A DNA stretch of 64,000 bases from Myxocyprinus asiaticus (taxonomy: Eukaryota > Chordata > Actinopteri > Cypriniformes > Catostomidae). The DNA lies in NCBI RefSeq assembly GCF_019703515.2, contig NC_059373.1:16427781-16491780 (forward strand), written 5' to 3'. The notes under the pieces are model-generated. The model was given only the letters and a program-made list of their open reading frames with translations, was not told where the DNA came from and made no database searches. Below, in pieces: positions 11,271-25,640 of the stretch (positions are counted from its first letter, which is position 1; every line of letters starts with the position of its first letter). The position numbers were made by a program, and so were the translations under genes.

Positions 11271-12161
11271 ATGGTGCGGAAAAAGAATCCCCCTTTGAGA
11301 AGCTTCGGCGGTGAGGAAGAGGAGGGCGAGGCGGTGGCTGACGAGGCCACGGGGCCAGAGAGCGGAACCACAGGGAACCAGGCCTCTGAGCCTGACAGGC
11401 CGATGGGCGAAGAGCAGGAAGAGCCGTCCTCCCCTGGCCCCATCAAACCAGGCAGGCCTGACTTACATTACCCCAGCCACAAAGAGGCAGCCAACTCAGC
11501 GTCCGACCCCAGCTGTGAGGGCTCTGAAACCGGGTTGCTGGACTCTGCCACCTCCCCGATGCAATCAGATCCAGACGAGGAAGGGGACCTGGTGCTGAGC
11601 GTGGCTAGAGATGGTGAGGAGGGACAAAACGGTCTAAGACCGGCCACCCGGTCAGGCTGTGTCATTGTACAGAGCTGCACCAGTAATGGAGAAGAGAGGG
11701 AACCCACCCACAGCCCACCATCTTTGCTGGGCTCTGACAGCCCGTGTGAAGTGGGTGTAGAAGGCTCCAAAGTCTCACCTGTTACCCTTCATCCACAAAG
11801 GCCCATAGGGGGAGCGGAGGAGGTTTCCAGTCCTCTGGGAGCTGAGACGGGAGCCCCCCTGCCCACCTCACCCAAACTGCAGGACTTTAAGTGCAACATT
11901 TGTGGGTATGGTTACTATGGCAATGACCCCACGGACCTGATAAAACACTTTCGTAAGTACCATCTGGGCCTGCACAACCGGACGCGACAGGACGCAGAGT
12001 TGGACAATAAGATCCTGGCACTACACAACATGGTGCAGTTCACAGCCCAGACACAGGCCAAAGACTCAGTGCGGCTCCTCGGCCAGTCGGCTCAGACCGG
12101 CTCTGCAGCAGAAGCACGGTCACCTGGTTCTTCGGTGCTTAACGGCACCTATGACGTACAG
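11271..12161 (+). CDS. trps1: trps1 first visible coding exon, residues 1-297
   Basis: Encodes the N-terminus of Trps1, a nuclear zinc-finger repressor of GATA-driven transcription known from skeletal and hair development. The protein opens with MVRKKNPPL, the same opening I recall for mammalian TRPS1, followed by about 200 poorly conserved acidic and Ser/Pro/Gly-rich residues. The first C2H2-type finger is at residues 208-231 (C208, C211, H226, H231), in a block that is almost unchanged in vertebrates (CNICGYGYYGNDPTDLIKHF). The exon begins at 11269 after a pyrimidine-rich AG acceptor (11267-11268), so the ATG lies 2 nt inside it. The exon ends after codon 297 (Gln, phase 0) at a GT donor (12162). 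The open frame runs on 15 codons into the intron and is not coding there. The next exon is 4.5 kb downstream. Family and gene identity are very secure; the orthologue or paralogue copy in this fish cannot be told. Confidence 0.97.
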
Positions 12162-14217
12162 GTAATCGCAAAGCACATCACATACTGTATGCTCTGTTCC
12201 AACACCTAGTGAGCGGCCTATGGAGGCAGCATTACAGGCATGCTCCTGATGCAAAGGCTGTTCCAAAAGATACACTTAATGAAAGTATTTTTCTTAATCA
12301 CTATTTTTGTCTTGTTTTCCAGTAAAATTATCTTAACATCCATAAAACAAGATGCATTTACTTAAGAAAAATGACAAGTCTTGTTTTCAGATAAATCAAC
12401 AAAATTTAGTGAGGTTTATTAAGCAAGAACCAATGGTATAAGAAAAACAAATTTTCCAATTGAATTAAGTTTATTTTTTGTTTATTTTTGTGTAATATTT
12501 TATGAAAAACTACAAAAAAAAAAAAAAAAAAAAAAAAAAAACTGGTTGAGAAATTTATTTTTGACAGTGTAGGCATCATAATTATGCTGCATCCTAAGAT
12601 ACCCTGTTGTGGTCAAATTCTAAGGCAGCAATGTATGCATCCTTTGTGTAGAATGCAAAATGATAATGTAGTTTATTCTTTTATGAAAACTATTAATAAA
12701 AATAAAATAGTTCAGTATAAGTAAATTGACCATTTTACCCAATTTTGTTTTTATGCTTATGAGGGTAAACATATTCCAGCCAATTCCAGAAAGGTCCCTT
12801 GCTTTTAGCCTGATGGGGCTGATTGTCAGCTTTAGTAACTTTCTCAACTACAACTCATTTTTAACATCAAACTCTATTGAATTAAATTGTGAGTCGAGTC
12901 TCCTCTGCGGAGGGCACATGTAAAACATTCCAAAACAGTTACCTTGGTTCCATGTTAATTGAGATGCTGTCTTAAGTTCACACCAAATGCGTTTTCGCAT
13001 CTGTCTGAGACACCTGCATTCTGTTATCTGTTGCGCTCCGTCTAGCTGTTTTAGCTGCAGGAGTGAATTCTGCCTGAACAGCCCCTTAGAAGGTAGCTGC
13101 CTTGGTGGGCAGTAGGCCGCAAAGCTCACTTGGCTTTGGAACAGACCCAGTGTCAGACCCTTGGGTTATTAAGGATTAAAAATTATGTGCTCATGCAGAT
13201 GTGAAACTAAAATTTGTCACAGAAGTAAAACCAGTAGACACATGGTTACTGGACATGACGCATGCAAAGTCACGCACAACACTTACACACTAAATGAAAG
13301 TTGGCTGAATTAATGCAGAAATTTAGACTTGAATCTATATTTGTTCAGAGTTAGCCATGCATGTGTTTTAAAATAACGTAATGAATAAGCAATCAATCTG
13401 CCCCATTGGAATTTAAACACAAGCATTCATTGGTCATATCACCTAGGTGATTTCTGATTCGTAATAACAAACAAACAAAAAATATGTGGGAGGAAATTAG
13501 TGTAGATTATGCTGACACACTCTATCTGGATTTGTTCTGGGACAACATTTTTGGCTGATTTATTGAAGCACTAGGTTTATTGTTTCATGTTTAAATTGAC
13601 TATTATGAACAGTTACCTGGTTTGCACATGTGCATGTAGTCAGTCAAATGAATAGTGCATGAGTTGGGCAGTCAGCAGAACTTAGTATGTGATTTTCTTT
13701 TTCTTCTAATAATACTGGCCTCAATCTTTTTCTATGCAACATCAGCACCTCTACAAATTGTCATAATACCATAGAATTGTTTTCGGAAAAAAAGTTTAAA
13801 TAATGAGTCTATTCAGAATTCATTCCTAGTGGAATTTTCCATGCAGTAATATCGACGACTACAGTTTCTCATTCTCCCAATGAAAGAAAGGGGGAAAAAG
13901 AGTGTAGGGAAGCCGGTGAGGGGAGCCAGTGAAAACACTGGAGTCGATTTATTTTAAACGATGGGTAATGAACAGATGTCAAAGTCATTTATCTGCCCAA
14001 ATTTCTGCACGGTTTCACTCTTCACTTCAACAATGTCATGTTTACAGTTTAAGTGGCATATTTAAGTTCAGCGTTTCTTCGAAATGAGCCACGTTTGGAA
14101 GCTTTTAGTTTTAGCCAGTGCAGGAGTCATTTTGCCCAGTTTACCCACCGAATGTTTCGATGATCGATGCAACGATGATGCTGTCTCTCTGCTGAAATGC
14201 ATGTACATATGTATGTG

Positions 14218-14269
14218 TCTATCTATTGATCTATCTATCTATCTATTGATCTATCTATCTATCTATCTA

Positions 14270-14347
<78 letters not shown>

Positions 14348-14385
14348 AGATCGATAGATACAGTTGAAGTCAGAAGTTGTATGTA

Positions 14386-14445
<60 letters not shown>

Positions 14446-14450
14446 CATAT
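14218..14450. repeat. (CTAT)n, (TA)n and TA/TG microsatellites
   Basis: (CTAT)n from about 14218 runs into (TA)n to 14342, then a 40-nt spacer with a Tc1-end fragment, then (TG)n(TA)n from about 14388 to 14440. Several long open frames here are only Tyr-Ile dipeptide repeats read from the TA tract. Confidence 0.97.
14361..14384. mobile_element. solo terminus of an IR/DR Tc1 element
   Basis: CAGTTGAAGTCAGAAGT is identical to the outer terminus of the Tc1 copy at 2470. It is preceded by TA at 14359-14360 and followed at once by TG/TA repeats. Only about 17-20 bp are kept. Confidence 0.6.
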
Positions 14451-14451
14451 A

Positions 14452-14605
14452 CACTACCAGTCAAAAGTTTTGAAACGTAAATTTTTTATTAGATTTTTTT
14501 TCACATTTTAGAATAATAGTAAAGTCATCAAAACTATGGAATAACATAAATGGAACTATGGGAATTAACTTGAATTTCAGTCAAGTGTTCAAAACTTTTG
14601 ACCGG

Positions 14606-14610
<5 letters not shown>
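14452..14610. mobile_element. small Tc1-type MITE, deleted copy (copy 1 of 3)
   Basis: Ends CACTACCAGTCAAAAGTTTT and, complementary, CACAACCGGTCAAAAGTTTT. Internal sequence AATAATAGTAAAGTCATCAA is shared with the copies at 21229 and 31836. About 400 bp of the centre is missing. TA precedes the left end, and (TG)n follows the right end directly. Confidence 0.85.
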
Positions 14611-14642
<32 letters not shown>

Positions 14643-14662
14643 TGTGTGTGTGTTTGTGTGTG

Positions 14663-14709
<47 letters not shown>
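14605..14709. repeat. (TG)n-(CA)n microsatellite hairpin
   Basis: About 50 nt of (TG)n with G and T interruptions meets GTATACAC and about 42 nt of (CA)n, so the two arms are complementary and can fold back. It starts at the terminal GTG of the MITE. Confidence 0.95.
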
Positions 14710-14711
<2 letters not shown>

Positions 14712-16624
14712 CTATCAGATGTTCTCTTTGCTTTTTTTTCACCAAGTACATCAGTGTGAAGTCTTTAAATTTGTTGCTAACTTTTATTGCTGTGAAGGAC
14801 GCATAATGGATGTTGTTGCACATCGCAATTAGAGATTTTTACCAGATTATAAATGTGAAAAAAATCTGTATTAAGTGGAGGCTTTTGTTGTCTGTGGCGC
14901 AAGTGCACCCAGCATAAATGCAATAGCTTAAACAAATGATTCAAAGCAACCAGCTGAGATTTTATTAGAAATTAATCCACTTTGTATCTGTAATACTTAT
15001 GTGTAGAATTACTGTCAAGCACATATAACACTAAGCATTGGGTGTTTATTTAATCATTGGTTGAACACACAGCTCAGGGGCTGCTCAAGGGAGAGAGTCT
15101 GTCTGCACAGTGACATTCCTTGAGTGTTTTGTCTGGAGCATGACGTTGAATTCCCCCCATTGCGTATGAGGGTCAAGACCTCCCACTCACGCTCTCTTCT
15201 GGCTCTGTCACTGCCAGCTAAATATCCCAAATGTCAATATTCCATCCTTTTATCTATTGGCCAGATGTCTAGTGCATGTCTGTATTTGGAAATACTAAAC
15301 AGATTTATTTAGTAAATCTTTGTTTGTTAGTTAATTTAAAGGTGAAGAAGGTATGTATTTTTTTCAGTGTTTAAATATTTTATCCTCTGCCTGTTTAAAA
15401 TGCAGAGACAACTCTAAGTGAGCCATTTGTAGGTTGATTTCGCTGCATGATTTCCCCATTATTTGTTTGAGCATCCAAACCAGTCTGACATAACAACATC
15501 GGCTCAACCAGTGTTTGGGACGGGGACTATCTGTTTGTTCGACAAATGGCAGATGGAGGGTGTATTCGTAAATCTGTTTGAAAACAATTGCTGCCTTTTA
15601 AGTGTACCTTTAGAATTTGGAATTTGTTATTAGGACATGTTACATATTTATGTTGGAAACAAGACAGGAGAAGCCAAACTAAATAAAATACGCAATGAAC
15701 GACAGTAAAAGCTCTCTTTTTCTGTTGTACCGGTGAATAAGCATAATTGAATAATACACCTGTAGCACTTTTACACAATCTATGGTACAGTACATGGTTT
15801 ATTAATACATGGTTCCTAACAAATAAGTAATTCATTTGCATAAAGAAAAAAAAATCTGAAAAATCTAAAAAATAAAAAAAATAAAAATACAACTAAAAAT
15901 AATAATTACTTTCCATCATCTTTAATGTCAACATGACCCTTCCAACTTCACAAGTCTGCAACCCGGTTATTATCTAGTAAATATGACTTCACTTGGTCAT
16001 TCATGTGTTTGGAACCCGTAATTACCACTTGTAGGCTGAAAATTATAATTTTTGCTATTCCGTCCGGTGCCAGAAATTTCACACTTCAGCTTTAACAACT
16101 AACAGGCATCATCACTATCAATCAATTCTTTGTTTTATTAAATGTGTTATTTTTTTATCACATCAGCTTCTCTTTTATTTTATTTTTTTATGTTTTTAAA
16201 TCTTAAGTTTAATTTTAAAGCAGCAGAACCAACACCATTTTATTTTACTCTATCCACACCTGAATATTATTAATCCAAAAAGATACATTGTGTCTCTGCA
16301 TGCATGACTGCATAGACTCTTCTGCAGGTTTTACATTCTCCCTGTCTGAGCACTGGATGCTTTTGGAATTCTCAGCACTGAAAAGTAATAAAAACATAAA
16401 ATGAGCAGTGATATGCTTTTGTGTAGTGATAACTGCTGCCTCATCTTCAAGATTTGGAGGGTTATTGAAAGTCTGTTGTCTGTCTTATAATATCAGACTT
16501 CTATTTCATCTGTAATTCTCTGTTATTCAGGGATGATTGTTGTTTTTCTTTATCTCATTTTCTCTCTTTTTGTCATCCATTCCCATCTCCTTCCTTGCCC
16601 CTCTCTCAACGTCCCTGTTCACAG

Positions 16625-17724
16625 GTAACGTTAGCAGGCATCTTCATCGGTATTGGGAGGAAGACACAGGATTGTCAAGGCAACACCAAGTACTTCCGCT
16701 GTAAGTTCTGTAACTTCACCTACATGGGAAGCTCCTCAGTAGATCTTGAGCAGCATTTCCTGGCCACCCACCCCAACAAGATGAAGAGCCCACCTCCATC
16801 CAACCCCAACCTTGAGGAGAAGTCTTCTGACTGGAAGGGAAATGGCATGCCACGCATAGGGGCAGATAAGCAGGGGAAATGGGCAGATCGGGTGGCGGTG
16901 AGGGCAGAAGATGACTCTGTAGCTGGATACTCCGTGCCAATCAGGGCATCCGATTCCCCAAGCCGCACTGGAGCCGACAGCCCAGCGGTGTATTACTGGT
17001 GTAAGTATTGCAGTTTCAGCTGCAAAGCCACCAGCACATCTAGGCTTCTGGAGCACTATGAGAAGAGACATGGTCAGGCAGCCGTCAGGGAGGGAAGTCC
17101 AGGGGACAGGGATAGAAAGGCCCGCGATGCAGACTCCAGTGTATGGAAGAAAGACCACCAGAGTGGGAAAACCGTGACTGCAGGTGACCCAGAAACGGTA
17201 GTAACTAGTTACAACTGCCAGTTCTGTGACTTTCGTTACTCTATGACCCACGGTCCGGATGTAATCATTGTGGCTCCACTTTTGCATCACTACCAGAGGG
17301 CTCACAGCATTCACAAGTGCACCATCAAGCATTGCCCCTTCTGCCCACGTGGGCTCTGCACTCCTGAGAAGCACCTGGGGGAGATCTCTTACCCTTTTGC
17401 TTGTCGTAAAAGCTCCTGCTCACACTGTGCTCTACTTCTGCTGCAGTTAACTGCTGGAGGGACCACTACCCCATCCCCACCTGGTCCTAGAGCATCAGTC
17501 ACCCACCTGTGTGACCAGTGCCCGTTCACCTCAACCGATATCGATTTGCTTCTGTTGCACTATGACAGCACTCACACCCCTCACACCTTACTAGAAGTCA
17601 AACCAGAGGAGGAGGGATCGGGGGATGGAGGGGTGGGGCCAGTTCTGGACCATCCTGGAGAGTATGCCTGCACTAAGTGCCATTTCTTCACTGAAGTGGA
17701 GGAGGAGATCTTTCGTCACTACAG
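16625..17724 (+). CDS. trps1: trps1 second visible coding exon, residues 298-664
   Basis: Continues Trps1 in frame from Gln297. The exon starts at Val298 after a long pyrimidine tract and a CAG acceptor ending at 16624. It begins with the conserved IFIGIGRKTxDCQGNTKYF segment and carries finger 2 (C323, C326, H341, H346), finger 3 (C423, C426, H441, H446), finger 4 (C495, C498, then H519 or H524), a Cys/His-rich stretch around 527-570 (KCTIKHCPFCPRGLC and following), finger 5 (C593, C596, H609, H614) and the start of finger 6 (C646, C649, H662). The donor GTAACA at 17725 splits codon 664 (AG|G), so finger 6 is completed by the next exon. The exon is 1100 nt, phase 0 to phase 2. Reading through the donor gives an immediate TAA, which confirms the exon edge. 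The open frame upstream of 16625 is intron. Confidence 0.97.
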
Positions 17725-17785
17725 GTAACACTGCATTTTTTACATCCTCAGTGGACTATAGTTATTAAGCTTTTTTCTTTAAATG

Positions 17786-18310
17786 TTTAAAGGAACACTT
17801 GACCCAAAAATTTAATTTCTGCCATTTTTACTAACCTTCTTGTCGTTCCAACCACATATGCTGTGTTTTTTTTTTGTTTTTTTTCATGGAACACAAAGAA
17901 GAAATTTAGAAAAATCTTCTTGCAGGTCTTTTCCATACAACAACGACTCTTGTGCTGAGTTCGGAATGGCGTACCACCTACAGTATACTACTGTTTCTAC
18001 TTTTGCCATATCTATCTATGGCGGAAATAGTAAGAGTAGTATGGTAGCATGTCATAGTGACTGTCTGTCGAGCTTCAAAACTGACAAAAAAGAACCACTA
18101 AAGTACCACAAATATAGTCGATACATCTGATGTTCTTCATTCCTGAAAACTTACAATTGCTTTGTGTCAGAAACAGATTGAAATTGAAATTAGTTATTCA
18201 CTGTTAATCTTTCTTTCCAGTGAGCTTTTAACTCAAGAACCGCTTGCAACCAGATCGTTGAGTCACCGAGTTGAACTCGGTGATTCAACCGAATCAGTCC
18301 AATTGGTCAA
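17786..18310. repeat. degenerate long interspersed repeat with foldback-like head
   Basis: Begins TTTAAAGGAACACTTGACCC, then CTTGTCGTTCCAACCACATA, CATGGAACACAAAGAAGAAA and CTTTTCCATACAACAACGAC. The same order of motifs occurs at 30643 and 49942. It is much diverged after 17950. A short palindrome TCACCGAGTTGAACTCGGTGA, 10-bp arms, is at about 18261-18281. Confidence 0.65.
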
Positions 18311-21228
<2,918 letters not shown>

Positions 21229-21330
21229 CACTACCGGTCAAAAGTTTTGAAACACTTACTCATTCTTTATTATATATAAAACAGTCATGCACATACATAT
21301 TTTAACTCTCAAACACATAATTGCTGTATT

Positions 21331-21391
<61 letters not shown>

Positions 21392-21886
21392 ATTCCCTTC
21401 ATATTTTAGAATAATAATAAAGTCATCAAAAATATTGAATAACATAAATGAAACTATGGGAATTATGTTGTGACTAAACAAAATCCAAAATAAATCAAAA
21501 CTGTGTTATATTTTTAGCATCTTCAAAGTAGTCACCTTTTCCTAGAATTTGCAGATGTACTCTTGACATTTTCTCAACCAACTTCTTGAGGTATCACCCT
21601 GGGATGATTTTAAACAGTATTGAAGGAGTTCCCATCTATGTTCGGCACTTATTGGCTGCTTTTATTTATTATTTGGTCCAAGTCATCAATTTCAAAAATG
21701 TTTTTTTTTTATTTATTTTTTATAAAATTTTAGTTTTATAATGAAATAAATTAATATGGTGGCACAATTATATTTTTGTCTACAAAACTAATTTCAAACA
21801 TTTAAGCATATGCCTTCAGATCAAAAGATTTTTAAGATCATGAGAAACATTTCAGTCAAGGGTTTCAAAACTTTTGACCGGTTGTG
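21229..21886. mobile_element. Tc1-type MITE with internal insertion (copy 2 of 3)
   Basis: Ends CACTACCGGTCAAAAGTTTT and, complementary, CACAACCGGTCAAAAGTTTT. The interior shares TTGTGACTAAACAAAATCCA, TCAAAGTAGTCACCTTTTCC and CTTCTTGAGGTATCACCCTG with the copy at 31836. About 120 bp at 21275-21390, including a TA microsatellite, is extra here. It has no intact coding region; CAAAGTAGTCACC...TTTGCAG is the remnant of a transposase 3' end in the sense I know from related Tc1 elements. Confidence 0.88.
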
Positions 21887-21922
21887 TGTGTGTGTGTGTG
21901 TGTGTGTGTATAAAAAATAAAA

Positions 21923-22002
<80 letters not shown>
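21884..22002. repeat. (TG)n and long (TA)n microsatellites
   Basis: (TG)n at 21884-21909 directly follows the MITE end. (TA)n of about 70 nt runs from 21929 to 22001. Confidence 0.96.
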
Positions 22003-22003
<1 letters not shown>

Positions 22004-22159
22004 GTTTTTTTTTTTGAAAAGTTTTCATCTTTATTTTGTATATTGAGTCAAGATTGAGTCTTTTAGCTGTCAAGAATAATATGCATGTAAAGCAAGAAGT
22101 CTTAAGTGGTATCAACTTTATAATTATTTAAAATGGTTGTAAATATATTTTACTAAAAT

Positions 22160-22216
22160 ATAGTAATATAGCAATTATGTGTTTGAGAGTTAAAATGTGT
22201 ATGTGCATGATTTGTT
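22160..22216. repeat. inverted copy of the segment at 21282-21330
   Basis: GCAATTATGTGTTTGAGAGT followed by TAAAATGTGTATGTGCATGA is the reverse complement, with about one mismatch over some 45 nt, of the sequence inserted in MITE copy 2. The two lie about 880 bp apart. Confidence 0.85.
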
Positions 22217-24840
22217 TTTAAAGTATCTTTTCCATCTAACTTATTTATTTTGCTCACCAGGTTTATGGGCAACATGAGAATATTGTATACGCTTTAGCTA
22301 GACTAGACCTTAGTACAGTATGTAGGCTACTGCATACATGTTCTCAGGGTTATGTCTTCCTTGTTATTGTATGAACATCTGTGTCATGGTGTCGAGTTTT
22401 ATTGTGTGGTTGTGTGGAAGTGCTCAATGACCAATGTGTGTTTGTGATTGTGTGGTTTGTCCAAGAACTGATACATAATATTTCCAGTTTGTGTATGTGT
22501 CTCCCCTGAATATTTTGCGATTTATGAGCTGAATCCTGCCCTCTAGTCTCCAAACAGCAACCCACCCACCACGGACGTGAACCTTATATTGATGCCGTAG
22601 CCTCCCACACCTCATGCCCACCCAATCCACTGCGCACACAATATATCACACTGCCCTCTGCTTGGGAAAAGGAGACCTTTTATGTGCAGGAACTGAATAT
22701 ATTGAGAATACACTACGTTGGATGTTGGAGATGCTGAATTCACACTTTGTCTCATGTTGAGATTTGGTCAGTTCAGACTGCAGGTTATTTAAAGATTATG
22801 TAAAAAATCTCATACCAGCAACTGCAAAATTGCAAAAATAATTACTATTTTCAATCAATCCTCCATTGCTTGGAAAACAAGTGGTCCCCCTCCAATGCTA
22901 TGTTTAGCCAGATTGGGCAGGTAAACAAATGTATTGCAGTTCCTTTTGGTAGTGCGTAATTTTTTTGCGACATAAAAAAGAAAGCTTAATATGCAGATAC
23001 AACCAAAAGTAAGCATTTAGTTTCAAATTATTATTATTATTTTTGCTTTTTTAAAGAAAAGGAGGAACAAGTCAAAATAAATCTTTGTGGTAATCAACAT
23101 TATGCCACAAATGCTGTTGATTTAGCTTAACTTATTTGTATTGAATCCAGCACATTCCTTTAAACTACTTTTCTTTTTGTGCTTATTGGAATAATTTGCA
23201 ATAAATGTAAACTATATTGTTTCTATACTTACAATCAACAACCTTAAATCAATATTTGTATATATTCCCATCATTTTTTTATTCAATGACATCATTCTCA
23301 ATGCTCAATGGGATTGTAGTCCTCATGAAAGACGGTAAATACACAGCCTTGTATCTTTGTCTTTTTGTCCAATTTTTAAATACTTTTTTGCCTAAAAAAT
23401 AAAATAAAAAATTGTGAGGTGATTTACCTCAGAGCTGGTTGGTTTGGTTTATGGCTTACAACTCTTTTATGAAGGATTTTATGAATAGTCTATGGAAGAA
23501 ATGAATGGGAAAAATGCTGAATAAGTGGTTGGGCACTGTTGCACTCTATTCAGTTTGGTGACAATAGTGGTGCAAAAAATCCACAGTTCACCTTTAAATG
23601 TAGCTTATTTTTAAGGAGTGAATCTTCACATCTTTTATCTTATTTATGCAAGGATTTATCTTTGAAAACCCCCCTTTTTTTGAGAGAGAGATATGAGGAG
23701 TGTAGTTTCAATTTTGTCATTGCAAGGCATCTTGGCCTATCTAAGGCCCAAGGCTGTAGTCCTCCAGCTCCAACTGATGCCACTAACAGGATCCCCGTTT
23801 CCTCACTCGTCACCCTTTTTGGAGTCTGAAAAAGCTGAGGGGCTCACTTTTCACTCTCCCACTGCAATTCTAGTCAGTCTCTCGCTTTTGTCAACCCTCT
23901 GTCCCCTAAGAAGGCAGCCAAGTGGGCTGCTCTGTGCCCAATTTTCCATTTCCTGTGTGATGTCATGAGGATGGGGCCGGTAATGCTGATGTAATTCATG
24001 GATGTTTCGCTCCGGTTCTACGTCCTGTAAATGGGTGGTATTGAGCGTGTGCACTGGTGCATAGCTAAAGGGCTTTTCATTTTAACAAGTGCAAATTACT
24101 GCCACTCAGCACCGTTATTAACATCGATATTGGTTCCATGAATTTTTCATGTTTTCAAATATTTCCCTCAAAATCGATGTGTTGATGCTTTGCAAATTGA
24201 AGTTGGAAAAAAGTAAAGAAAATTAGTCGAGAACCTGTGATTGCAATTAAATTGAAAGCATTAAGGAAATTGTAGCATAGGAGGGATGGTAGCATTAAAT
24301 TTTGTGCAGGACACACTCTCACTCAGACACACACACACTTACTTATTCTCAATCAGTTTTTAATGGTTACATTATTTTTGCAGGACAAACAGTTGAATGT
24401 TGACTGCTTACACAGTGTTTACTGCTGTGCTTCAGTTGGACACATTAATTTTACCTTAAAATTTTCATGGGTGCCTAAAGAAAGAGTGAGGAATTGAAGT
24501 AGGGATGTAAAATAAGAGGGTGAGTGAGATATATCCTGTCCATCTACTGTACCATCTCTGATCGTTTGCGCTTTTTTTTTTTTTTTTTTCAGTTGTGCGG
24601 ACTCACTGAGAATTAAATGCAGCTGGAATTAACACTTTATTTCATTAACAGGCTTAATGTGTTTTCTCAACATCTCAGGAAATCAGGAATCCTATCTACA
24701 TATTAATTAAAACTCATTTGAGACAGTCATAATTACCTTTTACCTACTGTATATGCAATGCACTGTACTTGTGATATCCAGTATTGTCCAGTATTGTCAC
24801 ATTACTGTGTTGCAAAATGTTGCATAGTGAGGATGTCTTA
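22217..24840. other. mostly unassigned intronic stretch
   Basis: No gene seen. About 23072-23165 carries the repeat TTTGTGGTAATCAACATTAT ... AGCTTAACTTATTTGTATTG, also found at 47480-47578. The part at 23690-24060 has balanced base composition and long open frames on both strands, unlike its AT-rich surroundings. It could be conserved non-coding DNA, but nothing in it is recognisable. Confidence 0.45.
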
Positions 24841-24858
24841 AAAAATAATGCCATATAG

Positions 24859-25298
24859 GGGCCTGGGTAGCTCAGCGAGTATAGACGCTGACTACCACCC
24901 CTGGAGTCGTGAGTTCGAATCCAGGGCGTGCTGAGTGACTCCAGCCAGGTCTCCTAAGCAACCAAATTGGCCCGGTTGCTAGAGAGGGTAGAGTCTCATG
25001 GGGTAACCTCTTCGTGGTTGCTATAATGTATGGTTCTTGCTCTCAGTGGGGTGTGTGGTGAGTTGTGCGTGGATGCCGTGGAGAATAGCGTGAAGCCTCC
25101 ACATGCTGTAAGTCTCCGTGGTAACGTGCTCAACAAGTCACGTGATGAGATGCGAGGATTGACTGTCTCAGATGCGGAGGCAACTGAGATTCATCCTCCG
25201 CCACCCAGACTGAGGCGAGTCACTACGCCACCACGAGGACTTAGATTGCATTGGGATTTGGGCATTGCAAATTGGGGAGAAAAGGGGAGAAAAAAATA
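24859..25298 (+). mobile_element. tRNA-derived SINE, full length, with 18-bp target duplication
   Basis: The head GGGGCCTGGGTAGCTCAGCG carries an A box (24868-24879) and a B box GTTCGAATCC (24913-24922), the internal RNA polymerase III promoter kept from a tRNA. A long unrelated body follows, with an A-rich tail GGGGAGAAAAGGGGAGAAAA. The 18-mer AAAAATAATGCCATATAG is present exactly on both sides (24841-24858 and 25299-25316), so insertion was by target-primed reverse transcription and looks recent. A cyprinid SINE family, possibly HAmo-like, but that name is uncertain. Confidence 0.93.
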
Positions 25299-25316
25299 AA
25301 AAATAATGCCATATAG

Positions 25317-25640
25317 TTTTCATTTATTAACTGACGTCATACAAAGTCAAGTAAACATAAATAAATAAAAATAAAAAATAGCTAAATCAGTATTTGGTTT
25401 GACAACCTTTGCCTTCAAAACAGCACCAATTCTCCTAGGTATACCTGGGTACAGTTTTTCTTGGTTGTTGGGAGATAGGATGTTCCAAACTTCTTGAAGA
25501 ACTTGCCACAGTTCTTTTATCTCTTTAGGCAGTTTCAATTGCTTCTGTCTCTTCATGTAATCTCAGACTCAATGATGTTGAGAGCCGTGCTCTGTGGGGG
25601 CCATACCATCTGATGTAGGGCTCCTTGTTCTTCTTCTTTT
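25317..25640 (-). mobile_element. mariner/Tc1 transposase fossil
   Basis: The minus strand encodes MKRQKQ...EIKELWQVLQEVWNILSPNN followed by EKLYPGIPRRIGAVLKAKVV, the C-terminal end of a Tc1/mariner-type transposase. The same region occurs in the other orientation at 36965-37345. The outer end CATTTATTAACTGACGTCAT matches the complement of 37318-37340. The N-terminal half and one TIR are missing. Confidence 0.75.

Larger units (their letters stand above)
12162..16624 (+). other. trps1 intron between the first two visible coding exons
   Basis: The intron is 4463 bp with GTAATC donor and CAG acceptor. It contains an A-run at 12515-12541 inside what looks like an old interspersed repeat (about 12270-12575, ending in TTTTTGACAGTGTAGG), a microsatellite and MITE block at 14218-14709, and otherwise ordinary AT-rich sequence (12600-14200 and 14800-16560) in which I see no gene. 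The acceptor has a long pyrimidine tract from about 16540 to 16622. Confidence 0.9.

Noticed and set aside
14084..14344. Plus-strand open frame with a signal-peptide-like start (MSHVWKLLVLASAGVI)
   Set aside because: Its C-terminal half is translated CTAT and TA microsatellite, there is no splice or start support, and it lies inside a trps1 intron.
24859..24932. tRNA gene-like sequence with A and B boxes
   Set aside because: It is the head of a full SINE with tail and target duplication; the same holds for 47171-47240. No cloverleaf with intact acceptor stem is seen.
25030..25299. 89-residue open frame
   Set aside because: It lies wholly within the SINE body; SINEs do not encode proteins.
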